DNA from: Candidatus Pacearchaeota archaeon
GTDB lineage: Archaea > Nanobdellota > Nanobdellia > Pacearchaeales > GW2011-AR1
Reading direction: 5' to 3'
DNA: 12,959 nucleotides
Assembly (NCBI GenBank): GCA_018304205.1
Contig: JAGVWR010000002.1
Span: forward strand, 1 to 12,959
Below, in pieces: positions 6,274 to 12,355 of this stretch; position 1 is the first letter of the stretch, and each line of letters starts with the position of its first letter. Below the pieces are notes generated by a model. It saw nothing but the letters and a program-made list of their open reading frames with translations. It did not search any database and was not told the origin of the DNA. The position numbers were made by a program, and so were the translations under genes.

Positions 6274-6666
6274 ATGAAAAATACAACTTTACTCTTTGGA
6301 ATAGCCTTAATTGTCTTAATTGCCGGAGGGTTTCTTTACTTTTCCGGGAATAATAACGTAACAGGAAAGGTCATTAACAATGAAGAAGGAACTTTAAAAA
6401 ATGGTCAGGTAAATGAAATTGCTTTAAGCATGAAGGATTATAATTATTATCCGAACACAATAACAGTCAAAGAAGGAGAAACAGTTAGAATAAGCCTTGA
6501 CTCAAGCATATATGGATGTTTAAGAGATTTCACTATAAAAGATTTTGGAGTTAGAAAATATCTGAAAACTCCAGATGATTACGTTGAATTTGTAGCAGAC
6601 AAGAAAGGTACCTATTCTTTTGCATGCAGTATGGGGATGGGCTTTGGTAAATTGATAGTGGAATAA
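6274..6666 (+). CDS. Membrane-anchored cupredoxin
   Basis: A 130-residue protein with an N-terminal anchor (about 5-24), juxtamembrane VTGKVI (29-34) and one cupredoxin-like domain (about 46-130). Ligand motifs match those of the upstream cupredoxin: YGCLRDFTI (Cys82) and YSFACSMGMGFG (Cys118, Met120, Met122). It lacks the Gly-Cys tail, and the two proteins differ enough elsewhere to be old paralogs. YPNTITVKEGETVRI (59-73) is the usual cupredoxin N-terminal strand. It probably sits outside the cell on the membrane and binds or passes on copper. It has its own TATA box. The next gene begins 39 bases downstream on the same strand. Confidence 0.87.
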   Translation: MKNTTLLFGIALIVLIAGGFLYFSGNNNVTGKVINNEEGTLKNGQVNEIALSMKDYNYYPNTITVKEGETVRISLDSSIYGCLRDFTIKDFGVRKYLKTPDDYVEFVADKKGTYSFACSMGMGFGKLIVE

Positions 6667-6705
6667 AAACAATGCATTTTTATTCTTCTAATTCTAATAG
6701 TTTCA

Positions 6706-7341
6706 GTGAAAAAAGAAACAATTAATTCAATTATTAGTCTATTTATAATTATTATTTTATTTATATTTTTATCATTCTATATTCCGACAAATCTAAGTAT
6801 TTTCATACGGCTAATTGGTAGCAGTGTCTTAGGAATGACTATATACGTTCTTCTTTTGATTGTCGAATCTGTAATTGCCCCTATTAGCGGAGTTCCTTTG
6901 GTTCCCCTTGCTTCAAATTTATGGGGTTGGAAAATAGCCGGATTCTTAACAGTTATAGGGTGGTTAATAGGTGCAATTTTTTGCTTTCTAATAGCTAGAA
7001 GGTTTGGAGTTCCAATTGTTAAAAGACTTGTTCCAATAGAAAAGTTGAACAAACTCGAAAAACACTCCAATAATTATAATTTATTCTGGGGAATTGTATT
7101 TCTAAGAATAGCCATTCCTTCAGATATATTGAGTTATGCTATAGGCCTTTTCAGTAATATAGATTTAAAAAAATACAGCGTTGCAACATTAATAGGCTTT
7201 GCTCCGTTAGCATTTATAGTCGCATATGCTGGAACTATGCCAATTGTATATCAAATAATATTGTTAATAATTGCTATAGTCCTTATAATTATTGGGGTAT
7301 TTATTGCAAAAAGGTATAAAAAAAATAAAAACCGGATATAG
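6706..7341 (+). CDS. VTT/DedA (SNARE-associated, TVP38/TMEM64-like) membrane protein
   Basis: A 211-residue polytopic membrane protein starting at GTG (6706-6708); no ATG fits before residue 44, and the GTG start gives the usual basic lead and first helix (about 8-26). The VTT domain signatures are APISGVPLVPLASNLWGW (58-75), then a Gly-rich helix to ARRFG (97-101), and the re-entrant-loop pattern LRIAIPSDILSYAIGL (133-148). The last helix (about 183-201) ends in a Lys/Arg-rich tail. Family members include lipid scramblases and bacterial DedA proteins, and some DedA-family neighbours (such as mercury-locus MerB-like fusions and selenite proteins) link it loosely to metals. Its place between cupredoxins and the copper regulator suggests membrane maintenance or metal-related transport. 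The specific role is unknown. Confidence 0.85.
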   Translation: MKKETINSIISLFIIIILFIFLSFYIPTNLSIFIRLIGSSVLGMTIYVLLLIVESVIAPISGVPLVPLASNLWGWKIAGFLTVIGWLIGAIFCFLIARRFGVPIVKRLVPIEKLNKLEKHSNNYNLFWGIVFLRIAIPSDILSYAIGLFSNIDLKKYSVATLIGFAPLAFIVAYAGTMPIVYQIILLIIAIVLIIIGVFIAKRYKKNKNRI

Positions 7342-7413
7342 AAAAATAAAAAATAGCTATAAAAAAACAAAGAAGAATTATAGAAAGTTGAGAAAGGAAG
7401 AAGGTTAAAGAAA

Positions 7414-7424
7414 GATTTAAATAG
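7414..7424 (+). promoter_or_regulatory. TATA-like box for the arsR-hma-copA operon
   Basis: GATTTAAATAG is centred about 27 bases before the ATG at 7446. The transcript is probably leaderless, starting within the dyad described at 7425-7449. Confidence 0.55.
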
Positions 7425-7449
7425 TCATATGTATGCAATAATCATATGA
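7425..7449. promoter_or_regulatory. Dyad operator across transcription start and start codon of the ArsR gene
   Basis: TCATATG (7425-7431) and its exact reverse complement CATATGA (7443-7449) flank an 11-base spacer; their centres are 18 bases apart. The right half includes the ATG. A bound dimeric repressor would block the site between the TATA box and the start codon, fitting autorepression of the operon by its ArsR-type product and relief by metal. The pairing of this protein with this site is inferred. Confidence 0.6.
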
Positions 7450-7817
7450 TAAGTGAAAACATATTAGATTCGTGTCATAAACAGGGCTTTGAAGAAGAAG
7501 AAGTATTTGGAGCATATAAGATCTTCTTTGGAACTCTTGTTTCTGAGTCTAGATTAAAGATTATTAATCTACTTAGAAAAGGGAAGAAAAATGTTTCTGA
7601 AATTATTACTCAGTTAAAGATGGATCAGACTTCTGTAAGCCACGATTTAGCAAGACTAAAGCAATGCGGCTTCGTAAATGTAGAAATAGAAGGCAAATAC
7701 CGATATTATAAGTTAAACGAGGAAACAATAAAGCCGCTTATGAACTTAATTGATAAGCATATGTCTGGGAATTGTATACACATATTAAAATCTATGAAAG
7801 GAGGCAATAAGAAATGA
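7446..7817 (+). CDS. ArsR-family metal-responsive repressor (putative copper sensor)
   Basis: A 123-residue winged-helix protein of the ArsR/SmtB type. The helix-turn-helix region is FGTLVSESRLKIINLLRKGKKNVSEII (28-54), followed by the recognition helix MDQTSVSHDLARLKQCGFV (59-77) and the wing EGKYRYYKLN (82-91). Possible metal ligands are Cys10, Cys74, His104, Cys110 and His112. Cys74, just after the recognition helix, and the paired C-terminal Cys and His are placed like sensor residues in this family, but not in a standard named site. Its stop overlaps the start of the HMA gene (ATGA, 7814-7817), so it is co-translated with the chaperone and pump. It most likely represses this operon through the dyad over its own start codon. 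Copper as the signal is inferred from the targets. Confidence 0.85.
   Translation: MISENILDSCHKQGFEEEEVFGAYKIFFGTLVSESRLKIINLLRKGKKNVSEIITQLKMDQTSVSHDLARLKQCGFVNVEIEGKYRYYKLNEETIKPLMNLIDKHMSGNCIHILKSMKGGNKK
7800..7804 (+). promoter_or_regulatory. Shine-Dalgarno site for the HMA gene
   Basis: GGAGG ends 9 bases before the ATG at 7814 and lies inside the end of the arsR gene. An internal gene of the operon with a strong ribosome site contrasts with the leaderless first gene. Confidence 0.65.
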
Positions 7818-8029
7818 AGAAAAAAATATTAATTGAAGGAATGCATTGCGCTTCTTGCGCTTCAAACATAGAAAGAAGTTTAAAAAAAGTTCCTGGAATT
7901 AAAGATGTAAGTGTTTCTCTATTAACAAGAAAAGCAATTGTTGAAGCGGAAGATAAAGTAACTGATGAAGACATGAAAAAAGCAGTTTCAAGAACAGGAT
8001 ACAAAGCAGTTTCTATAGAAAAAGATTAA
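7814..8029 (+). CDS. copZ: Small HMA-domain copper chaperone (CopZ-like)
   Basis: A 71-residue single-domain protein with a heavy-metal-associated fold. The metal loop is GMHCASC (9-15, ligands Cys12 and Cys15). The pattern KKVPGIKDVSVSLLTRKAIV (24-43) and the final GYKAVSI strand follow the ferredoxin-like HMA consensus. The whole chain is one HMA unit, so it is either a Cu(I) chaperone or a detached N-terminal domain of the ATPase that follows 8 bases later and itself lacks an HMA domain. Its start overlaps the arsR stop (ATGA) and has a good ribosome site at 7800-7804. The cytosolic protein should bind Cu(I) and hand it to CopA. The symbol is used by function only. Confidence 0.87.
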   Translation: MKKKILIEGMHCASCASNIERSLKKVPGIKDVSVSLLTRKAIVEAEDKVTDEDMKKAVSRTGYKAVSIEKD

Positions 8030-8037
8030 TTTTAACA

Positions 8038-10011
8038 ATGAATCACGAAGATCATCATGGAATGAAAATGGACAATGAAGAACTTTCAATAGAAGAAATA
8101 GAAATTAAAAGTTGGAAGAAAAAATTAGTTTGGGCTTGGATTTTTGCTATTCCTATTGCTTTCTTAATGTTTTCTGAAAGATTATTCAGTATTGAGCTTT
8201 TCAATGAAATGACAATGACTGCAATTATATTGGTGCTTGCCTTCCCAGTCATATTTCTTACTGGTTGGAGTACAATTAGAGGAGGATTAAGAGGATTTAT
8301 TTCATTTTACTTTGGTATGGATTCTTTAATCGCTTTAGGCACAATAGTTGCATACATTACTGGTTTTCTTACTCTTTTTGATATAGTACAAGATTATTCA
8401 GGCGTGGCTGCAATGATAATGGCTATTTTCATAACTGGAAAGTATATAGAAAGTAAAGCAAGAGGCAGAGCTTCTAAAGAAATAAGGAAATTATTAGAAC
8501 TGGGAGCAAAAAAAGCCACCATTCTAAGAAATGACAAAGAAATAGAAGTTGATATAATTGAAGTTAAAGTTGGAGATATTATAATCGTAAAACCAGGGGG
8601 AAAAATACCTGTAGATGGAATTGTTTTCAAAGGTCAGAGTTCTGTTGATGAATCAATGGTCACAGGAGAAAGTATGCCTTCTGAAAAGAATATGAAAGAT
8701 ACAGTAATTGGGGCTACAATAAATCAAGATGGAATATTGTATGTTAAAGCAACAAAAGTTGGAAAAGACACTTTCCTAGCACACATAATAAAACTTGTAG
8801 AAGAAGCACAAGGAACAAAAGTTCCAATTCAAAAACTAGCAGATAAAATCACAAGTGTATTTGTTCCCATAATTTTGGTTTTAACAGTTTTAGTCTTCAT
8901 AAATTGGTTTGCATTTACTCAAGATTTGAGTAGATCTCTTGGAGTAGCTATTTCTGTTCTTGTCATAGCTTGTCCGTGTGCTTTAGGACTTGCTACACCA
9001 ATTGCATTAATGGTAGGGTCTGGAATTGGAGCAAAGAATGGAATATTAATAAGAAAAGGAGAGGCAATCCAAACAATGAAAGAAGTCAAAATAGTTGTTT
9101 TTGATAAAACTGGAACAATAACAAAAGGGAAACCAGAAGTTACAGATATTTATTCCATAAACGTAAAAGAAAGTTATCTTTTAGAGATTGCAGGAAGTTT
9201 AGAAAAATTAAGCGAACATCCACTATCAAGAGCAATAGTTGCTAAAGCAGACTTAAAAAAATACAGATCTGTATCGAACTTTAAAATTCTTAGAGGGCGA
9301 GGCTTACAAGGCAAGATTGGAAATAAACAGATAATAATAGGAAACAGAACTCTGATGAAAGAAAACAAGATAGATGTAAGGAAATATGAATTTACAATTG
9401 TAAATTACGAATCAGAAGGTAAGACAACTATGATAGTATCTGAAAACAGAAAAATAATAGGAATTATAGCAGTTGCCGATGCGCTAAAAGAAGACTCTTT
9501 AGAGGCAATTTCAAAATTAAAGCAGTCTGGATATAAAACAGTAATGATCACAGGAGATAATGAAACAACAGCAAAAGCAATAGCTAAACAAGTTAGAATA
9601 GATTTAGTAATCGCAAATGTTCTTCCAGAAGATAAAGCAAAGAAAGTTGAAGAACTTCAAAGAGAAGGAATGGTAGCATTCATAGGTGATGGAATAAACG
9701 ATGCTCCAGCATTAAAACAAAGTAACGTAGGAATAGCGATGGGAACTGGAACAGATATAGCAATTGAAGCTGGAGACATTGTGCTTGCCAAAGGATCTTT
9801 AATAGGAGTAGTGCAGGCAATAAACTTAAGCAAGAAGACATTTAGAAAAATAAAACAAAATCTTTTTTGGGCTTTTGCATATAATGTAGTCGCAATTCCA
9901 CTTGCTGTTTCAGGCTTACTTCACCCAATCATAGCAGAAATAGCAATGGCTCTTTCATCAATCACAGTTGTAACTAATGCAAATCTTCTAAGACGTTCGA
10001 GAATTGATTAA
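8038..10011 (+). CDS. copA: Cu(I)-exporting P1B-type ATPase, CopA-like, lacking an N-terminal HMA domain
   Basis: A 657-residue P-type ATPase with eight predicted membrane helices. The N-terminus is short and His/Met-rich (MNHEDHHGMKM), with no HMA domain. Motifs in order: actuator TGES (209-212); CPC in helix 6 (312-314); phosphorylation DKTGT with Asp356; SEHPLS with the P1B-specific HP (394-395); TGDN (505-508); and GDGINDAPAL (550-559). Helix 7 has FAYN (Tyr615, Asn616) and helix 8 has MALSS (637-641). CPC, YN and MxxSS together are the signature of P1B-1, Cu(I)/Ag(I) export from the cytosol. The gene begins 8 bases after the HMA gene and completes the arsR-hma-copA operon. The His-rich N-terminus is more like CopB proteins, but the CPC motif argues for Cu(I) over Cu(II). 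Confidence 0.93.
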   Translation: MNHEDHHGMKMDNEELSIEEIEIKSWKKKLVWAWIFAIPIAFLMFSERLFSIELFNEMTMTAIILVLAFPVIFLTGWSTIRGGLRGFISFYFGMDSLIALGTIVAYITGFLTLFDIVQDYSGVAAMIMAIFITGKYIESKARGRASKEIRKLLELGAKKATILRNDKEIEVDIIEVKVGDIIIVKPGGKIPVDGIVFKGQSSVDESMVTGESMPSEKNMKDTVIGATINQDGILYVKATKVGKDTFLAHIIKLVEEAQGTKVPIQKLADKITSVFVPIILVLTVLVFINWFAFTQDLSRSLGVAISVLVIACPCALGLATPIALMVGSGIGAKNGILIRKGEAIQTMKEVKIVVFDKTGTITKGKPEVTDIYSINVKESYLLEIAGSLEKLSEHPLSRAIVAKADLKKYRSVSNFKILRGRGLQGKIGNKQIIIGNRTLMKENKIDVRKYEFTIVNYESEGKTTMIVSENRKIIGIIAVADALKEDSLEAISKLKQSGYKTVMITGDNETTAKAIAKQVRIDLVIANVLPEDKAKKVEELQREGMVAFIGDGINDAPALKQSNVGIAMGTGTDIAIEAGDIVLAKGSLIGVVQAINLSKKTFRKIKQNLFWAFAYNVVAIPLAVSGLLHPIIAEIAMALSSITVVTNANLLRRSRID

Positions 10012-10014
10012 TAA

Positions 10015-10276
10015 TCAATCATAAACACTATCTCTTTTATCAATCTTAGTTATCAAAACTATTTTTTGAGCTTCCTTAACCTTATAAAGCACCCTAAATT
10101 TTCCAATTCTATATCTAAAAACCATTTCATCATTATATCTTCCAATAAATTTTGAGTCACTCGGAACAGGATTATTTTCCAAGTTTTTTTAATCTTTTCT
10201 CAATTCTGTCTTTAATATCATTATCCAATTTATCTAAGAAATCTTGAGCCTTTATTGAAAGGTCTACAAAATACAT
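10015..10276 (-). pseudogene. RelE/ParE-type toxin split by a one-base frameshift
   Basis: From the ATG at 10274-10276 the frame reads MYFVDLSIKAQDFLDKL and stays good to about residue 33, then stops early. Removing one A from the A7 run (T7 on the plus strand, 10184-10190) restores an 86-residue protein that runs through ENNPVPSDSKFIGRYND and ends FRVLYKVKEAQKIVLI then TKIDKRDSVYD. This is the classic end of a RelE-superfamily mRNA-cutting toxin. It starts 1 base after the antitoxin stop and has GAGG 8 bases upstream. The frameshift may be a true inactivation, phase-variable slippage, or a sequencing or assembly error in the homopolymer. If intact, the protein would cut mRNA at the ribosome or, as ParE, target gyrase. 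Confidence 0.8.
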
Positions 10277-10277
10277 T

Positions 10278-10439
10278 TTATAGCCTCTTCGTTTTACCCT
10301 TTTTCAGATTTTCTTCAGCTTCGTGCAAAGAATCTTTATCATCTCTAGTTAAAGTTACATCTAATATATGCTCCTTTATGAAATCAAGTTCTTTCTTTAA
10401 AAGATCCAATTTACTTATTATTATCTTTTCATTTTCCAT
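10278..10439 (-). CDS. RelB-like antitoxin (small, 53 residues)
   Basis: A 53-residue acidic and lysine-rich protein beginning MENEKIIISKLDLLKKELDF, with a helical middle (IKEHILDVTLTRDDKDSLHE) and a lysine-rich end (KKGKTKRL). The length, charge pattern and position match archaeal antitoxins paired with RelE toxins. The stop is 1 base before the toxin start, so the two are translationally coupled. A TATA-like TTATAAGTTT (minus strand, about 10458-10467) lies about 24 bases upstream of the ATG at 10439. The protein would neutralise the RelE-like product and may repress its own promoter. It has no strong family motif, so the call rests on context as much as on sequence. Confidence 0.7.
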   Translation of the reverse strand: MENEKIIISKLDLLKKELDFIKEHILDVTLTRDDKDSLHEAEENLKKGKTKRL

Positions 10440-10457
10440 AGTATCAACACTTTTTTT

Positions 10458-10467
10458 AAACTTATAA
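10458..10467 (-). promoter_or_regulatory. TATA-like box for the toxin-antitoxin operon
   Basis: The minus strand reads TTATAAGTTT about 24 bases before the antitoxin ATG. The adjacent T7 (10451-10457) would read as A-rich sequence next to it. Confidence 0.45.
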
Positions 10468-10491
10468 TCTTTCGGTCAACCTTCGTTACTG

Positions 10492-10508
10492 GCTAACATT
10501 AGCTAACA
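10492..10508. repeat. Two direct GCTAACA repeats one helical turn apart
   Basis: GCTAACA occurs at 10492-10498 and 10502-10508, so equivalent bases are 10 apart, on the same face of the helix. They lie between the divergent toxin-antitoxin and GtrA promoters and could be a regulator-binding site. No known binding motif is matched. Confidence 0.4.
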
Positions 10509-10543
10509 ATCAGATTTTAAAACCTAAATAACTATTCTAATAT

Positions 10544-10942
10544 ATGAATAAATACAAAAAACTTAGGGATAAAAAGAAGTTTTTGTCTTATTCTACAATA
10601 GGCTTCTTCGCGTTCCTAATTGATATTTCAATATTATATTTTCTAGTAGAAAGATTTTCCTACCATTACATAACTGCAACAGTTGCATCCTTCATTATAG
10701 CAGTTTCCTTTAACTATACGCTTAATAGAAGTTTTACGTATAAGGGAACAAAAACTTCCTTTTCAAAAGGATACATTTATTTTATGAGTTTTGCAGTTTT
10801 GGGAGCAATAATAGTTTCATTTGCAATGTACTTATTTGTTGAGATTTTAAGCATCCATTATCTTACTTCAAGAACAATTATTGCTGTAGTTATTGGCATA
10901 TTAAATTATACGTTAAATACGAAGCTTACCTTTGATTTCTAA
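10544..10942 (+). CDS. GtrA-like membrane protein
   Basis: A 132-residue protein with four predicted membrane helices (about 15-35, 44-62, 77-99 and 107-127), the GtrA family size and layout. The family signature appears twice, as NYTLNRSFTY (57-66) at the end of helix 2 and NYTLNTKLTF (121-130) at the end of helix 4, pointing to an internal duplication. GtrA-like proteins are thought to help move lipid-linked sugars, such as polyprenyl-phosphate hexose, across the membrane in cell-surface glycan synthesis. No glycosyltransferase is next to it here, so its partner is unknown. An AT-rich TATA-like stretch (CCTAAATAAC, about 10523-10532) precedes the ATG. Confidence 0.85.
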   Translation: MNKYKKLRDKKKFLSYSTIGFFAFLIDISILYFLVERFSYHYITATVASFIIAVSFNYTLNRSFTYKGTKTSFSKGYIYFMSFAVLGAIIVSFAMYLFVEILSIHYLTSRTIIAVVIGILNYTLNTKLTFDF

Positions 10943-10991
10943 AAAGAAAGTAAAACAATAAATTATTAAGCAATAAAAACAGTATATATTT

Positions 10992-11519
10992 ATGAAACTA
11001 GAAACATCTAGGTTAATCCTTAGAACTCCTAAATTAAGTGATTCCATTTCTCTTGCAAAGAATGGAAATAAAAAAGATATGTATTATTATACATGGTATA
11101 TCTCATATCCATTTACAACTCCCAAAGCAAAAAAAATAATAATTTGGCTTCTTAAGGAGTCAAAGAAAAAAGAAAGAGGTGTAGTCCCATTTAGTATAAT
11201 ACCTAAAGCGAACATGGAAGCAGTAGGTATTATCGATTTGTATGATATAGAAAAAGAAGACAAGAAAGCAAAAATAGGTTTTTGGATAGGTGAAGAATAT
11301 AGAGGTAAGGGATTCACTTCAGAAGCAGTCAAAGAAGTTCTACAGTTAGCTTTCAAAAAACTAAAACTTAATAAAGTTTCAGCAGAAGCGCTTAAAGATA
11401 ATACTGCATCAAATCATTTACTTAAAAAACTAGGTTTCAGAAAAGTAGGTATAATGGAAAAAGAAAAAATAATTCACGGAAAACCTCTTGATTGTTTTCT
11501 TTGGGAAGTAAACAAATAG
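10992..11519 (+). CDS. GNAT-family N-acetyltransferase, RimJ/RimL-like
   Basis: A 175-residue protein of the Acetyltransf_3 type. It begins with the family start ETSRLILRTP (4-13). The acetyl-CoA pyrophosphate loop is IGEEYRGKGFTSEAV (99-113, with the R-x-G-x-G-like RGKG), and motif B is visible as DNTASNHLLKKLGF (136-149). The start cannot be moved downstream without losing the conserved beginning. RimJ/RimL-like enzymes acetylate N-terminal amines of ribosomal proteins, while others of this fold acetylate small molecules or antibiotics; the substrate cannot be read here. Its end is convergent with the unrecognised minus-strand gene, 2 bases apart. Codons and composition look like those of its neighbours. 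Confidence 0.87.
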   Translation: MKLETSRLILRTPKLSDSISLAKNGNKKDMYYYTWYISYPFTTPKAKKIIIWLLKESKKKERGVVPFSIIPKANMEAVGIIDLYDIEKEDKKAKIGFWIGEEYRGKGFTSEAVKEVLQLAFKKLKLNKVSAEALKDNTASNHLLKKLGFRKVGIMEKEKIIHGKPLDCFLWEVNK

Positions 11520-11521
11520 AA

Positions 11522-12088
11522 TTAACTGATTACCTGTAAAACCTTGTTTTGTTGATACCATTCTTCCACACTGTTTTCAATACCAAGTTTTCTCCACCAG
11601 TTTCCTTTGTTTCCGTAATCCTTTATTTGTCCTCTATAAATTAATTTTGGTAAATGAAAAGGAATGTTGCAGGGGCTCAAAATCCAGCCATCATTTCTTT
11701 TGCCTCTGATTTCAAGTATATTATTCTTATCGCCATTAAAGCAGACTCCATTCCTAAGAACAGCCCTTCTAACTGCAATGTCATGTAAATGATTATTTGG
11801 AGTTTCTTGTAAATTGTAATCAAATTTAGAATGAATATTGGAAGGTGCCGTGTCAAAAACATCACCGTAATTAGAGGTAAGCCAGTGTAAAACAGATTCG
11901 TTTGCCTTAAAATATTCATAATAAGAATCTTCGTATATTTGCAGTGCTTCCGGTCTATCAAGTATTAAGCTACCTAGCTTCCAAGAAAGTTTCCATTTGT
12001 TCTTTCCATACAAAGAATCATAATTTGCTTGTACCTCATCCCTTTTCTTTCCAAAATATCCTGGTCTTTCTATTGTTTTATGGTTCAT
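11522..12088 (-). CDS. Conserved-looking protein of unknown function
   Basis: A 188-residue soluble protein with no signal or membrane helix. I do not recognise the family. The N-terminal part is rich in aromatic and charged residues (YFGKKRDEVQANYDSLYG, 11-28, then KWKLSWKLG). Tyr and Trp recur through the middle (IYEDSYYEYFK, 51-61) and at the end (NWWRKLGIENSVEEWYQQ). A central block HDIAVRRAVLRNGVCFNGD (102-120), followed by LEIRGK and GWILSPCNIPFHLP (134-147), looks like a folded domain core. The frame is long and uninterrupted, and a TATA-like box lies about 25 bases upstream on the minus strand (12109-12118), so it is a real gene. It is divergent from the ribbon-helix-helix/AAA pair, so a link with those is possible. 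Confidence 0.75.
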   Translation of the reverse strand: MNHKTIERPGYFGKKRDEVQANYDSLYGKNKWKLSWKLGSLILDRPEALQIYEDSYYEYFKANESVLHWLTSNYGDVFDTAPSNIHSKFDYNLQETPNNHLHDIAVRRAVLRNGVCFNGDKNNILEIRGKRNDGWILSPCNIPFHLPKLIYRGQIKDYGNKGNWWRKLGIENSVEEWYQQNKVLQVIS

Positions 12089-12108
12089 AAAATAACGTTG
12101 ACTTTACT

Positions 12109-12118
12109 CTTTTTAAAG
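12109..12118 (-). promoter_or_regulatory. TATA-like box for the 188-residue gene
   Basis: The minus strand reads CTTTAAAAAG, centred about 25 bases ahead of the ATG at 12088. Confidence 0.5.
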
Positions 12119-12173
12119 AATTATATATCTTGTCACAACTGTAAAATGTAACCTAGAAGTAGTAACAATAGAA

Positions 12174-12187
12174 AGATTTAAAAAGAG
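12174..12187 (+). promoter_or_regulatory. TATA-like box for the RHH-AAA operon
   Basis: An AT-rich GATTTAAAAAGAG stretch lies about 28 bases before the ATG at 12209, consistent with a leaderless transcript. Confidence 0.5.
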
Positions 12188-12208
12188 CAATTCTTACCAC
12201 TTTTTAGC

Positions 12209-12355
12209 ATGAAGAAGAAAATAAGCATAAGTATTGAAGAAGAGAAGATAGATCAGATAGAAAAGTATGCAAAATTTGGTTCATTTAGAAATAGAAGTCA
12301 TCTTATAGAATTCGCAATAGAAAAATTAATGGAGAAATATCAAAATGAAAGTTAA
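12209..12355 (+). CDS. Small ribbon-helix-helix (CopG/RHH) DNA-binding protein
   Basis: A 48-residue protein that fits a single ribbon-helix-helix unit: a basic beta strand KKKISISI (2-9), helix A EEEKIDQIEKYAKF (10-23), a turn with GSFRNRSHLI (24-33) and helix B EFAIEKLMEKY (34-44). RNRS before helix B matches the usual RSELI-type cap of this fold. Such proteins bind DNA as dimers through the strand pair and often repress their own operon. Its last 11 bases overlap the AAA ATPase gene in another frame (12345-12355), and GGAG (12331-12334) gives the ATPase a ribosome site. It could regulate the operon, but could also be an antitoxin-like partner. Confidence 0.8.
   Translation: MKKKISISIEEEKIDQIEKYAKFGSFRNRSHLIEFAIEKLMEKYQNES

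Noticed and set aside
7814..10011. HMA and CopA as one gene split by a frameshift
   Set aside because: The HMA chain ends naturally after its last strand, an 8-base gap separates it from an ATG with a His/Met-rich N-terminus, and no alternative frame joins the two.
10255..10467. Plus-strand open frame of 70 codons rich in Ser and Phe
   Set aside because: It is antisense to the antitoxin and the start of the toxin, which have the better protein evidence on the minus strand.
10470..10512. Integron attC-like recombination site suggested by the GCTAAC-containing repeats
   Set aside because: The repeats are direct rather than inverted, no matching GTTRRRY partner forms a long stem, and no integrase gene is in the window.
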